From Nocardia farcinica (GTDB lineage: Bacteria; Actinomycetota; Actinomycetes; Mycobacteriales; Mycobacteriaceae), in contig NZ_LN868938.1 of the NCBI RefSeq assembly GCF_001182745.1, positions 1,488,001-1,552,000 of the forward strand: DNA of 64,000 nucleotides, in the 5' to 3' direction. Within the stretch, counting starts at the first letter, position 1. Every line of letters starts with the position of its first letter. The notes under the pieces were generated by a model that saw nothing but the letters and a program-made list of their open reading frames with translations, ran no database searches and had not been told where the DNA came from. The translations under genes and the position numbers were made by a program. Of this stretch, positions 1-8,594 are shown one piece after another.

Positions 1-830
1 TCGTCGGCGCCGCCACCAAGACGCTGCAGCCCGGCCAGGACTTCACCAAGGGCGTGGCGATCACCTCCTCGATCCACCCCACCCCCGACACCCACATCGA
101 ACCGGTCCGGTACGGCAAGGGCTCCAACTTCATGGGCCTGCTCCAGACGCTGATGGTGGACGGTGGCGGCCGCATCCCGCGCTGGCTGAAATTCCTGCTG
201 CTGGTGCTGCGCCGCCCGCTGGACCTGCTCAGCTTCCTGAGCACCAAGAACTGGAGCGAGCGCACCATCATCTCGCTGGTGATGCAGCACCTGGACAACT
301 CCATCACCACCTACACCAAACGCGGCCTGTTCGGTCGCAAGATGACCTCGAAACAGGGCCACGGCCAACCGAATCCGACCTGGATCCCGGTGGGCAACCA
401 GGTGACCCGCAAGGTCGCCGAGGAGATCGGCGGCATCGCGGGCGGCAGCTGGGGTGAGATCTTCAACATCCCGCTCACCGCGCACTTCCTCGGCGGCGCG
501 GCGATCGGCGCCGACCCCGAGCACGGCGTCATCGACCCGTACCACCGCGTCTACGGCTACCCCACGCTGAGCGTGGTGGACGGTGCCGCGGTCTCGGCCA
601 ACCTGGGCGTCAACCCGTCACTCACCATCACCGCGCAGGCCGAGCGGGCCGCCGCCTACTGGCCGAACAAGGGCGAGCAGGACAAGCGCCCGCCGCAGGG
701 CGAGGGCTACCGCCGGATCGACCCGGTGCCGCCGGTGCGCCCGGTGGTGCCCGCCGAGGCCCCCGCCGCCCTGGTGCTGCCGATCAGTCCGGTGCGCCGC
801 ACCGAGCAGGACACGCCCGCCGCGGGCTGA
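1..830 (+). CDS. choD: GMC oxidoreductase, cholesterol-oxidase (ChoD) type, C-terminal part
   Basis: The gene is cut by the left window edge. The frame is open from base 3 and ends at a TGA at 828-830, giving about 275 C-terminal residues. The segment reading FNIPLTAHFLGG followed by IDPYHRVYGYPTLSVVDGAA and SANLGVNPSLTITAQAE is the FAD/substrate-domain end of the ChoD-like GMC family. That family contains the FAD enzyme annotated as cholesterol oxidase in mycobacteria and Nocardia, although the true substrate of these ChoD proteins is debated. The Pro/Ala-rich last 40 residues are a normal tail for the group. A second GMC gene follows 90 bp downstream on the same strand. The N-terminal dinucleotide motif is outside the window. 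Confidence 0.85.
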   Translation, partial: VGAATKTLQPGQDFTKGVAITSSIHPTPDTHIEPVRYGKGSNFMGLLQTLMVDGGGRIPRWLKFLLLVLRRPLDLLSFLSTKNWSERTIISLVMQHLDNSITTYTKRGLFGRKMTSKQGHGQPNPTWIPVGNQVTRKVAEEIGGIAGGSWGEIFNIPLTAHFLGGAAIGADPEHGVIDPYHRVYGYPTLSVVDGAAVSANLGVNPSLTITAQAERAAAYWPNKGEQDKRPPQGEGYRRIDPVPPVRPVVPAEAPAALVLPISPVRRTEQDTPAAG

Positions 831-920
831 CCCACCGCTCGCCACCCCACTTCGGCGAAACACCGCCGGGGTGGGCCGCGTGCTCGTATCTTGGCCCTAG
901 CAGCAGATCGGAGTGGGACA

Positions 921-2507
921 GTGGCAGCAGAACAGATGGCCGCGGACTACGTCGTGGTCGGGACCGGGTCCGCGGGCGCGGTGGTCGCCCACCGGCTCAG
1001 CGAGGATTCCGGCACCCGTGTGGTGGCGCTCGAGGCGGGTCCGCCGGACAAGAACAAGTTCGCGCACATCCCGGCCGGATTCGCGAAACTGTTTCGCTCC
1101 GAACTGGACTGGGACTACCTGACCGAGCCGCAGCCCGCCCTGGACGGGCGCCGCATCTACTGGCCGCGCGGGCGGATGTTCGGCGGCTCCTCGTCGATGA
1201 ACGCGATGATGTGGGTGCGTGGCTTCCGCGCCGACTACGACGAGTGGGCACTGCTGGCCGGGGACGAGTGGGGCTTCGCCGCCGCGGTGGAGCAGTACCG
1301 GCGCATCGAGAACGTCCAGGACGCGCAGTACCCCGACGAGGGCACCGGAGGGCCGATCCACGTCGAGCACCAGCGCAGCCCGCGCTCCTCGACCGCGGCG
1401 TTCCTGACCGCGGTGCAGGAGTCCGGCTTCCCGGTGGAGCCGCCGAACCGCCCGCAGCCCAAGGGTTTCAGCCAGACCATGGTCACCCAGCACGGCGGCA
1501 GGCGGTGGAGCACCGCCGACGCCTACCTGAAACCGGCCATGCGCCGACCGAACCTCACCGTGCTACCCGAGGCGCTCGCCACCCGGGTGCTGTTCGAGGG
1601 CACGCGGGCGGTCGGGGTCGAATACCGCCGCGGCACCGAGACATTCGTGGTGCGGGCGCGGCGCGAGGTGGTGCTGTGCGGCGGTGCGATCAACAGCCCG
1701 CAACTGCTGATGCTGTCCGGCGTCGGCGACGCCGATGAGCTGGCCCGGCACGGCATCCCCGTGGTCCGGCACGCACCCGAGGTCGGCGCGAACCTCCAGG
1801 ACCACCTCGTCGCGGGCCTCGGTTACTCCGTCGAGGGCGATTCGCTCTTCGCCGCGGAGAAACCGAAGGAACTGCTGAACTACCTGTTGCGCCACCGCGG
1901 CATGCTCACCTCCAACGTCGGCGAGGCGTACGGGTTCGTGCGCAGCAGGCCCGACCTCGAGCAGCCGGATCTGGAGCTGGTGTACGCGCCCGCCCCCTTC
2001 TACTACGAGGGTCTGCTCGACCCGACCGAACACGGCGTCATCCTGGCCACGGTGTTGTTGCGCCCGGAGAGCCGCGGCCGCATCACCCTGGCCTCGGCCG
2101 ACCCGACCGCCAAGCCGGTGATCGATCCGCGCTACCTGTCCGACAGCGACGGGGTGGACCGCGCGGCGATCCTGTCCGGCCTGCGCACCTGCGCCAGGAT
2201 CGCCGAGGCGCCCGCCCTCAAGGCCGTGCTGGGCGATCTGATCTACCCGCCGAAGGCACCCGCCGACCTCGAAGCCGCCATCGAGCTGGCGCTCACCGGC
2301 TACTCGCACACCCTTTATCACCCGGTCGGCACCTGCCGCATGGGTACCGACCCGGTGAGCGTGGTCGATCCGCAGCTGCGGGTCCGCGGCGTGGCGGGGC
2401 TGCGGGTGGCGGACGCGTCGGTGATGCCGCTGCTGGTCCGCGGGCACACGCACGCGCCGAGCGTGTTCGTCGGCGAGCAGGCGGCCCGCTTCCTGCGGGC
2501 GGGCTGA
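921..2507 (+). CDS. GMC family FAD oxidoreductase, choline-dehydrogenase-like
   Basis: A 528-residue flavoprotein. The N-terminus carries the FAD-binding GTGSAGAVVAHRL motif followed by the acidic end of strand 2 (ALEAG). GMC signature 1 lies around GRMFGGSSSMNAMMWVRG, and the C-terminal catalytic block HTLYHPVGTCRMG plus GLRVADASVMP holds the active-site His. Such enzymes oxidise primary alcohols; the substrate cannot be read here. I chose GTG at 921 because GGAG lies 8 bases upstream. An in-frame TTG at 891 and an ATG at 936 are alternatives. It follows the ChoD-like gene by 90 bp, so co-transcription is possible. Confidence 0.92.
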   Translation: MAAEQMAADYVVVGTGSAGAVVAHRLSEDSGTRVVALEAGPPDKNKFAHIPAGFAKLFRSELDWDYLTEPQPALDGRRIYWPRGRMFGGSSSMNAMMWVRGFRADYDEWALLAGDEWGFAAAVEQYRRIENVQDAQYPDEGTGGPIHVEHQRSPRSSTAAFLTAVQESGFPVEPPNRPQPKGFSQTMVTQHGGRRWSTADAYLKPAMRRPNLTVLPEALATRVLFEGTRAVGVEYRRGTETFVVRARREVVLCGGAINSPQLLMLSGVGDADELARHGIPVVRHAPEVGANLQDHLVAGLGYSVEGDSLFAAEKPKELLNYLLRHRGMLTSNVGEAYGFVRSRPDLEQPDLELVYAPAPFYYEGLLDPTEHGVILATVLLRPESRGRITLASADPTAKPVIDPRYLSDSDGVDRAAILSGLRTCARIAEAPALKAVLGDLIYPPKAPADLEAAIELALTGYSHTLYHPVGTCRMGTDPVSVVDPQLRVRGVAGLRVADASVMPLLVRGHTHAPSVFVGEQAARFLRAG

Positions 2508-2542
2508 GGACCGCCCGCGGCGGGGATCCTCGCGACCGACCC

Positions 2543-2893
2543 CTAGGACGCGACCAGCGTGACGCCGAGCGCGGCGACCGAGATCGCCAGGTAGGGCAGC
2601 GGGTAGCCGACATCGGCGAACACTCGCGCGCGCAGGACGGTGAGCACCGCGAGTGAGAAGTAGCCGACGAGCCCGATCGCGGCGGCCAGACCGACCGGAG
2701 CGACGACGAGCCCGGCCAGCAGCCCGAGCGCGCCGATCGCCTTGACGGCCGCCAGCGGGTACAGGGCCCGGTCCGGGATGCCGTAGGTGCGCATGTTGGC
2801 GCGCACCCATTCCGGGCGCACCAGGTCCACCCCCGCGGCGAAGGCGGCCGCGGCGGCGGCCAGTGCGGTGAGGACGACGTAGGCGACGTGCAT
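2543..2893 (-). CDS. DoxX-like small membrane protein
   Basis: A 116-residue protein with four predicted hydrophobic helices (about residues 2-22, 48-68, 70-90 and 97-115) and a short charged loop PEWVRANMRTYGIPD after the first. Size and topology match the DoxX_2/DoxX-like family of integral membrane proteins, whose role is often linked to redox or sulfur metabolism but is not settled. It is transcribed divergently from the ECF41 sigma factor at 2994, across a 100-bp region with an inverted repeat. ECF41 genes usually sit next to a small COE or DoxX target gene, so this is probably the sigma factor's target. Confidence 0.8.
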   Translation of the reverse strand: MHVAYVVLTALAAAAAAFAAGVDLVRPEWVRANMRTYGIPDRALYPLAAVKAIGALGLLAGLVVAPVGLAAAIGLVGYFSLAVLTVLRARVFADVGYPLPYLAISVAALGVTLVAS

Positions 2894-2938
2894 GGGGACA
2901 CCCTTCTGTCGAGGCCGACGAGCGGCTCTGCGATCGTG

Positions 2939-2966
2939 ATGACGCGGGCGCGCACGCGCCCGTCAT
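2939..2966. promoter_or_regulatory. Inverted repeat between doxX-like and ECF41 genes
   Basis: The left arm ATGACGcgGGCGCG (2939-2952) pairs with CGCGCCCGTCAT (2955-2966). The pairing is perfect apart from a two-base insertion in the left arm. It sits in the divergent intergenic region, 28 bp before the sigma-factor start. It could be an operator or an mRNA hairpin. I do not see a clear ECF41-type promoter with it. Confidence 0.45.
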
Positions 2967-2993
2967 GAGGTCGACGGACGGGGGGCGGCGAAG

Positions 2994-3875
2994 GTGACCG
3001 TGGACGAGCCGCAGCAGCTGGCCGGGCGCTTCGAACGGCAGCGCGGGCGGCTGCTCGGCCTCGCCTACCGCATGCTCGGCGGGATGAGCGAGGCCGAGGA
3101 CGCGGTCCAGGAGGCCTGGCTGCGGCTGTCCCGCGCCGACACCGCCGACGTGGTGAACCTGGACGCCTGGCTCACCACGGTGGTGTCCCGGATTTGCCTG
3201 GACATGCTGCGCACCCGGGGCGCGCGGCGCGAGGAACCCCTCGACGCGGCTACCGCACTGCTGCGGCCCGCCCCCGACCGCGCACCGGAAGAGGAAGCGG
3301 CACTGGTGGATTCCGTGGGCCGCGCGCTGCTGGTGGTCCTGGACCGGCTCGGCCCCGACGAGCGGGTCGCCTTCGTGCTGCACGATCTGTTCGCCGTGCC
3401 GTTCGAGCAGATCGCGCCGATCGTGGACCGCAGCGCGGCCACCACGAAGAAGCTGGCGAGCCGGGCCAGGGCGCGGGTGCGCGGCGAGCAGACCGCGGCC
3501 GACCCGGATCTCCCCCACCATCGCGCCGTGGTGCAGGCCTTCCTCGACGCCGCCCGCGGCGGTGACATCGCCGCGCTGCTGCGCGTCCTGGCGCCCGAGG
3601 TGGTGCGCACCGCCGATCCCGCCGCGCTGCCCGCCGGTGCGGCGCCGGTCGTCCGCGGCGCCGACGCCGTCGTGCGCGAGACGCTGCTGCTGCGCACCCG
3701 CGCCGCGGCCGCCGATCTGGCCCTGGTGGACGGCCGGGTGGGCATGGTCGTCGCCCCCGCGGGCCGGCTGCTGCTTGCCCTGCGGATCACCGTGGCCGAC
3801 GGCCGGGTCGCCGGCTACGAGGTGGTGGCCGAGCCGGCCCGGCTGGCGCGGCTCTCCCTCGCGGTGCTCGACTGA
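2994..3875 (+). CDS. ECF41-type RNA polymerase sigma factor with SnoaL-like C-terminal domain
   Basis: A 293-residue sigma-70 family protein. Region 2 (about residues 10-75) contains GLAYRMLGGMSEAEDAVQEAWLRL. Region 4 (about 105-160) contains LDRLGPDERVAFVLHDLFAVPFEQIAPIVDRSAATTKKLASRARARV. The remaining 130 residues form a SnoaL/NTF2-like extension beginning VVQAFLDAARGGDIAALLRVL. That extension replaces an anti-sigma factor in ECF41 proteins and controls activity in cis. The GTG start follows the purine-rich GGGGGGCGGCGAAG. The divergent DoxX-like gene is the likely target. The stress signal is unknown. Confidence 0.9.
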   Translation: MTVDEPQQLAGRFERQRGRLLGLAYRMLGGMSEAEDAVQEAWLRLSRADTADVVNLDAWLTTVVSRICLDMLRTRGARREEPLDAATALLRPAPDRAPEEEAALVDSVGRALLVVLDRLGPDERVAFVLHDLFAVPFEQIAPIVDRSAATTKKLASRARARVRGEQTAADPDLPHHRAVVQAFLDAARGGDIAALLRVLAPEVVRTADPAALPAGAAPVVRGADAVVRETLLLRTRAAAADLALVDGRVGMVVAPAGRLLLALRITVADGRVAGYEVVAEPARLARLSLAVLD

Positions 3876-3906
3876 TTCGGGCGGCCCCGGCGCACGGAGC
3901 CGAAAA

Positions 3907-4383
3907 CTACACGGCCGGAATGCGATCGAAGCCGAGCGGCGGTGTCGGGTGCGGGCCGGAGCGGCGGACCGGGCGGAAATCCGGCAGCGCGGTGAGCACG
4001 TCGACGTTGCGCGCCGCGTAGCAGCGGACCTGCGGCAACGCCCGCGACACCTCGGCGCGCTCGACCGGCTCGTCGTCGATGTAGGCGATGGTGTCCAGAC
4101 TCAGGCCGAGGGTGCGCGCGATCCGCACGATCGACGCCGATTTCCGGCCCCAGCCGATCTCGAGGGCGGAGAACATCTCGTAGACGCCGTGGCGGTAGAG
4201 CCGCTCGAGGGTGAGCCCGCGGTCGCTGCGGCTGGCGGCGGCGTGCCAGATGCCGCGCTCGTTGAGGACCCGCAGCGTGCGCAGGGCGGCCGGTCTGGGC
4301 GCGGTGCTGGTGGCGTCGCAGACGACGCCGTCCCACAGCGTGTTGTCCAGTTCCCAGACAAGACATCTCAGAGCCGGTCGCAT
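3907..4383 (-). CDS. HAD-superfamily IIIC / FkbH-like phosphatase domain protein
   Basis: A 158-residue stand-alone HAD domain. Motif I reads CLVWELDNTLWDG near residue 10, motif II lies around HAAASRSDR, and motif IV reads AYIDDEPVERAEVS. This arrangement matches the HAD-IIIC/MDP-1 group related to FkbH. In this group motif I is normally D-L-D-N-T-L. Here the first, nucleophilic Asp is Glu (residue 11), so phosphatase activity may be lost or altered. It is expressed alone, convergent with the sigma factor, and separated by 264 bp from the divergent carboxylase gene. Its substrate is unknown. Confidence 0.8.
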   Translation of the reverse strand: MRPALRCLVWELDNTLWDGVVCDATSTAPRPAALRTLRVLNERGIWHAAASRSDRGLTLERLYRHGVYEMFSALEIGWGRKSASIVRIARTLGLSLDTIAYIDDEPVERAEVSRALPQVRCYAARNVDVLTALPDFRPVRRSGPHPTPPLGFDRIPAV

Positions 4384-4647
4384 GCCTGCCCCTCATCGGT
4401 TCGTCACCACAGCAGCCGCGCCGATAATACCGTTCGCGCCACGACCCGCCACCCGAGCGGCATCGTCGACCGGGTGCTTTCCCGCTCCGGCCCAAGTCAC
4501 GCCCGGCCCCGCCTGTGAGGTCGCCCATGAGTAACGGTCCCGGGGTGTGCGAAGCGTCTCATCCCGGATAGAGTCGAGCGCCGCGCCTCCGCACAGTGAT
4601 ATCGGCGGATCGGGCGCCACGGCGAGTTCGAAGGACAAGACGACACT

Positions 4648-6198
4648 ATGAGCGGTACGCGAGAGAAGCTGGATCAGCTACTGGGGATCCTGGAACTCGC
4701 CGAGGAACCTGCCGGAGAAGCCGGCATCGCGAAACGCAAAGCCAAGGAGATACCGAGCGCTCGCGAGCGCGTGCGCATGCTGCTGGACAAGGGCACGTTC
4801 GTCGAGATCGGAAAACTGGTGCGCCAGCCGGGATCCGGCGACGCCATGTACGGCGACGGCGTGGTCACCGGCCGGGGCTACATCGACGGCAGGCCGGTGG
4901 TGGTGATCGCCCACGATCAGACCGTGCACGGCGGGTCGGTGGGCGAGATGTTCGGTCGCAAGGTGGCCGCGGCGATGGAGTTCGCCTACCAGAACGCCTG
5001 CCCGGTCATCGCCATCAACGACTCCGGCGGCGCCCGCATCCAGGATGCGGTCACCTCGCTGGCCTGGTACGCGCTGATGTGCCGTCGGCAGGAGGATCTG
5101 TCCGGCTACGTCCCGCAGATCGCCGTCATGCTCGGCAAGTGCGCCGCGGGCTCGGTGTACGGGCCGGTCAACATGGACGTGCTGGTCGCCACCGAGAAGT
5201 CCTACATGTTCGTCACCGGCCCCGAGGTGATCAAGGCGGTCACCGGGGAGACGGTCAGCGCGGAGGAACTCGGCGGCGCGGCGGTGCAGGCCGAGAACGG
5301 CACCGTGCACCACGTCGCGTCCACGGAGCAGGCCGCTTTCGACTGGGTGCGCGACTACCTGAGCTACCTGCCGTCGAGTTGCCTCGAGCAGCCGCCGGTG
5401 GTCAACCCGGGTCTCGAGCCCGAGATCACCGACCACGATCGCGAGCTGGACTCGATCATCCCGGACTCGGACAAGGTCGGCTACGACATGCACGAGATCC
5501 TGCTGCGCATCTTCGACGACGGTCAGCTGCACGAGATCGGCGCGGCCACCGCGGGCAACCTCATCACCGCCTTCGCCCGGGTGGACGGCCGCCCCATCGG
5601 GGTGATCGCCAATCAGCCGCAGGTGCTCGGCGGGGCGCTCGACGCGCAGTGCTCGGACAAGGCCACCCACTTCATCCGGCTCTGCGACGCCTTCGGCCTG
5701 CCGCTGGTGTTCGTGGTCGACACCCCCGGCGTGCTGCCCGGTATCGAGGAGGAGCGCAACGGCGTCATCAAGCGGGGCGGCCGGTTCTTCCGGGCGGTGA
5801 TCGAGGCGACCGTGCCCATCGTCACCGTGGTGACCCGCAAGGCCTACGGCGGCGGTTACGCGGTGATGGGGTGCAAGCAGCTCGGCGCCGATGTCAGCTT
5901 CGCCTGGCCCACCGCCCGCATCGCGGTGATGGGCGCGGAGAGCATGGTCGGCATCATCGGCCGCAAGAAGCTCGCCGAGACGCCCGCCGACCAGCGCGAG
6001 GTCGTGCGGCAGCAGATGATCGATTTCTACAACGCCACCATGGCCACCCCGTGGATCGCGGCCGAGCGCGGCTACATCGACGCGGTGATCGAACCGTCCC
6101 AGACCCGGCTCGAGATCCGCAAGGCACTGCGGATGCTGCGCGACAAGAATCCGCGGCCGCGCCACAATCCGCGCAAGCACAGCCTTTTCCCGGTGTAA
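4648..6198 (+). CDS. Acyl-CoA carboxylase carboxyltransferase (beta) subunit
   Basis: A 516-residue carboxyltransferase of the AccD/PccB family, which moves CO2 from carboxybiotin to an acyl-CoA. The N-terminal half has [16 protein letters not shown], then [21 protein letters not shown] and the oxyanion-hole stretch [10 protein letters not shown]. The C-terminal half has the second crotonase-like oxyanion region [17 protein letters not shown] and [11 protein letters not shown]. It carries no biotin domain, so it needs an alpha subunit encoded elsewhere. Which AccD paralogue this is cannot be decided from sequence alone. A strong hairpin closes the unit, so it is separate from the acyl ligase downstream. 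Confidence 0.92.
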   Translation: MSGTREKLDQLLGILELAEEPAGEAGIAKRKAKEIPSARERVRMLLDKGTFVEIGKLVRQPGSGDAMYGDGVVTGRGYIDGRPVVVIAHDQTVHGGSVGEMFGRKVAAAMEFAYQNACPVIAINDSGGARIQDAVTSLAWYALMCRRQEDLSGYVPQIAVMLGKCAAGSVYGPVNMDVLVATEKSYMFVTGPEVIKAVTGETVSAEELGGAAVQAENGTVHHVASTEQAAFDWVRDYLSYLPSSCLEQPPVVNPGLEPEITDHDRELDSIIPDSDKVGYDMHEILLRIFDDGQLHEIGAATAGNLITAFARVDGRPIGVIANQPQVLGGALDAQCSDKATHFIRLCDAFGLPLVFVVDTPGVLPGIEEERNGVIKRGGRFFRAVIEATVPIVTVVTRKAYGGGYAVMGCKQLGADVSFAWPTARIAVMGAESMVGIIGRKKLAETPADQREVVRQQMIDFYNATMATPWIAAERGYIDAVIEPSQTRLEIRKALRMLRDKNPRPRHNPRKHSLFPV

Positions 6199-6217
6199 GC
6201 ACGAATTTCCCGCGCGC

Positions 6218-6270
6218 GGGCGATTTCCGGTGGAATCGTGAATGATCACAGATTCCACCGGAAATCGCCC
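6218..6270 (+). terminator. Strong hairpin terminator after the carboxylase gene
   Basis: The arms 6218-6237 and 6251-6270 are a perfect 20-bp inverted repeat (GGGCGATTTCCGG at the outer end). The 13-base loop can itself pair GTGA with TCAC. A short T-run (GTTTTCGCTT) follows. It lies 20 bp after the stop codon. Confidence 0.85.
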
Positions 6271-6403
6271 GTTTTCGCTTCCGCCATGGTCGACCGTGGC
6301 TCCCGATCCGTGGGATGACCTGCGGTTCTGTGCGATCCCACAAGTCCGTTCGCGGTCGGGTGAGGTGGGCAAACAAAGTGTGAACAGTGGTAACCGAAAA
6401 CGC

Positions 6404-6433
6404 TTGACCAAGATCGAGCGCGAGGGTTACAAA
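6404..6433 (+). promoter_or_regulatory. Probable promoter of the SRPBCC-AMP-ligase gene
   Basis: TTGACC at 6404-6409 and TACAAA at 6428-6433 are separated by 18 bases. This is close to the housekeeping sigma consensus and gives a leader of about 50 bases before the GTG at 6488. The region is notably AT-richer than its surroundings. Confidence 0.6.
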
Positions 6434-6487
6434 TGAAATCTCCGCCGACCCGAGCTGTTCGAACCGGCCGACGAGAATTGCACGCCA

Positions 6488-8587
6488 GTGGTTACCGATG
6501 TCCTCGATGTGACCGCGGATCTGCCCATCTCCCGCCAGGCGGTGTGGGATCTGCTCCGCGAACCGCAGACCTATCCTCGTGTCTTTCCCGGTGTGGGCGC
6601 CTGCGATCCCCTGGAATCGGTGGGCGGCCACACGATGCTGCGCCTGCGCGTCGGCACCGCCGCCGCGGGCATCCGCCTGCACACCGTCCAGCTCCGCGTC
6701 GGACGCTGGTACGAGAGCCTGGAGCTGGTGTGCCCGGCGCTGGGCAGCTTCGCGTCGGTGCGGCTGCTCGGCGACGAGCGCCGCACCCGCGTCACCGTGA
6801 CACTCTTCGCGCCCGGCCGCATGCACCCGGCGATCGAGCGCTCCACCAACGCCGCCATCGCCGCCTGGACCGAACGCGGCCTGCGGCGCATCGCCGACCT
6901 GGTGCGCGGCACGCCGACCTCCACGGTGGTCAACGGCGAGAACTCCCCGGTCCGCCGGCGCGCCGAAGTGCTGCGCCAGATGGTCGGCACCGGTGTCGTG
7001 CCCACCACGCGACCCGACATCGGGCTCCGGCAGCTGCGCATGCTCTCCGAGTGGGGATTCAACATGGCGGGCGGGTACGCGGCGGGCGCGGTGTTCGACC
7101 CGGCCCGGACCGCCCTGGTCGACGAGCACGGCACCGCCACCTTCGCCGACGTGCACGAGCGGACCACCGCGATCGCGGGCGCGCTCGGCGAACTGGGCCT
7201 GCGCGCGGGCGACGCGGTCGGCCTGCTGGCCCGCAACCACCGTGGCATGGTCGAAACCATCGTGGCGGCCGGGAAACTCGGTGTCGACGTCGCGCTGCTC
7301 AACACGGGACTGCCCGCCCGTCGCATCGAGGAGGTGGTGCAGCGCGACAAGCTCACCGCGCTGTTCGTCGACGACGAGTTCGACCATCTGGTCCAGTACC
7401 TACACGCCGACCTGCCGCGCTACGCCACCGAGGCCACCGCGGTCCCGGGCCGGATCACCCTCGACGATCTGGCGGGCATGGGCCACACCCGGTTCCGCAA
7501 ACCCACCCGGCCCGGCAAGCTGATCGTGCTCACCTCCGGCACCTCGGGCACCCCCAAGGGCGCGCGACGTCCGCATCCCAAGGGCTTCAGCACCGTCGCC
7601 GCGCTGCTCTCCCGCATCCCACTGGGCATGGACGAGACCATGCTCATCCCGGCGCCGTTGTTCCACACCTGGGGCCTGGCCGCGCTGCAACTGAGCACCG
7701 CGCTGCGCTCGACGGTGGTGCTGCCGCGGCACTTCGACGCCGAGCAGTGCCTGCGGCTCATCGCCGACCACCGGGTCAGCACGCTCATCGCCGTGCCGAT
7801 CATGGTGCACCGCATCCTGGAACTGCCCGCACACGTGCGCGCCCGCTACGACACCTCCAGCCTGCGGGTGGTCGCCAGCTGCGGAGCGCCGCTGGCCGCG
7901 CACACGGTGCTCGGCTTCATGGACGCCTACGGCGAGATCCTCTACAACGTCTACGGCTCCACGGAGGTCTCCTGGGCCACCATCGCCGATCCGGCCGACC
8001 TGCTCGCCGCCCCCACGACCGCGGGCACACCCCCGCTGGGCACCAAGGTCGCCGTGCTCGGACCCGACCACCGCCCGGTGCCCGTCGGCGCCACCGGGCA
8101 CGTGTTCGTGAGCAATCACATGCTCTTCGACGGCTACGTCAACTCCGCCCCGCCCGACGAGGCCGACGGCATGCTCGACACCGGCGATCTCGGCTATCTC
8201 GACGCCACCGGACGGCTGTTCATCGCGGGCCGCGACGACGAGATGATCATCTCCGGCGGGGAGAACGTCTTCCCCCGCCCCGTGGAGGAGGCGCTGGCCT
8301 ACCTGCCGCAGGTGCGCGAGGTCGCGGTGGTCGGCGTGCCGGACCCGGAGTACGGCCAGCGGCTGGCGGCGTTCGTGGTGAAAAGGGAAGGCACCGGACT
8401 GGATTCGGACATGGTGCGCACCTACATCCGCAACCGGCTGAGTCGGTTCTCGGTGCCGCGCGACGTCACCTTCCTCAGCGCGCTTCCCCGCGGTGACACC
8501 GGCAAGATCCTCAAGCGCCTGCTCACCGGCGAGGCCGGAGGCGAGGATCTGCACCCGATCATCGGGACGATCGCCCCGAACCCCTGA
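6488..8587 (+). CDS. Fusion of an SRPBCC (START-like) domain to an acyl-CoA synthetase (AMP-binding)
   Basis: 699 residues. The first 140 or so (VLDVTADLPISRQAVWDLLREPQTYPRVFPGV through AIAAWTERGLRRIADL) form a polyketide-cyclase/SRPBCC-like lipid-binding fold. From about residue 170 a complete class I adenylate-forming enzyme follows. It has P-loop LTSGTSGTPKGA, A5-like YGSTEVSW, the GDLGYLDATGRLFIAGR motif and the C-terminal lysine block LPRGDTGKILKR. It should activate a carboxylic acid to acyl-AMP and acyl-CoA. Fusion with a hydrophobic-ligand domain suggests a bulky lipid or polyketide-like substrate held in cis. The GTG start is supported by strong N-terminal SRPBCC similarity from residue 2. 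Confidence 0.88.
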   Translation: MVTDVLDVTADLPISRQAVWDLLREPQTYPRVFPGVGACDPLESVGGHTMLRLRVGTAAAGIRLHTVQLRVGRWYESLELVCPALGSFASVRLLGDERRTRVTVTLFAPGRMHPAIERSTNAAIAAWTERGLRRIADLVRGTPTSTVVNGENSPVRRRAEVLRQMVGTGVVPTTRPDIGLRQLRMLSEWGFNMAGGYAAGAVFDPARTALVDEHGTATFADVHERTTAIAGALGELGLRAGDAVGLLARNHRGMVETIVAAGKLGVDVALLNTGLPARRIEEVVQRDKLTALFVDDEFDHLVQYLHADLPRYATEATAVPGRITLDDLAGMGHTRFRKPTRPGKLIVLTSGTSGTPKGARRPHPKGFSTVAALLSRIPLGMDETMLIPAPLFHTWGLAALQLSTALRSTVVLPRHFDAEQCLRLIADHRVSTLIAVPIMVHRILELPAHVRARYDTSSLRVVASCGAPLAAHTVLGFMDAYGEILYNVYGSTEVSWATIADPADLLAAPTTAGTPPLGTKVAVLGPDHRPVPVGATGHVFVSNHMLFDGYVNSAPPDEADGMLDTGDLGYLDATGRLFIAGRDDEMIISGGENVFPRPVEEALAYLPQVREVAVVGVPDPEYGQRLAAFVVKREGTGLDSDMVRTYIRNRLSRFSVPRDVTFLSALPRGDTGKILKRLLTGEAGGEDLHPIIGTIAPNP

Positions 8588-8594
8588 CCCACCC

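Noticed and set aside
1563..3521. A 652-codon minus-strand frame
   Set aside because: It runs through a GMC gene, the DoxX gene and the sigma factor, all with clear domains in other frames.
4393..4638. An 81-codon minus-strand frame just upstream of the HAD gene
   Set aside because: No domain, no convincing ribosome site, and its start lies in the promoter region of the divergent carboxylase gene.
4678..6411. A 577-codon minus-strand frame opposite the carboxylase gene
   Set aside because: High-GC antisense frame with low-complexity His/Asp/Arg composition. The plus-strand AccD is unmistakable.
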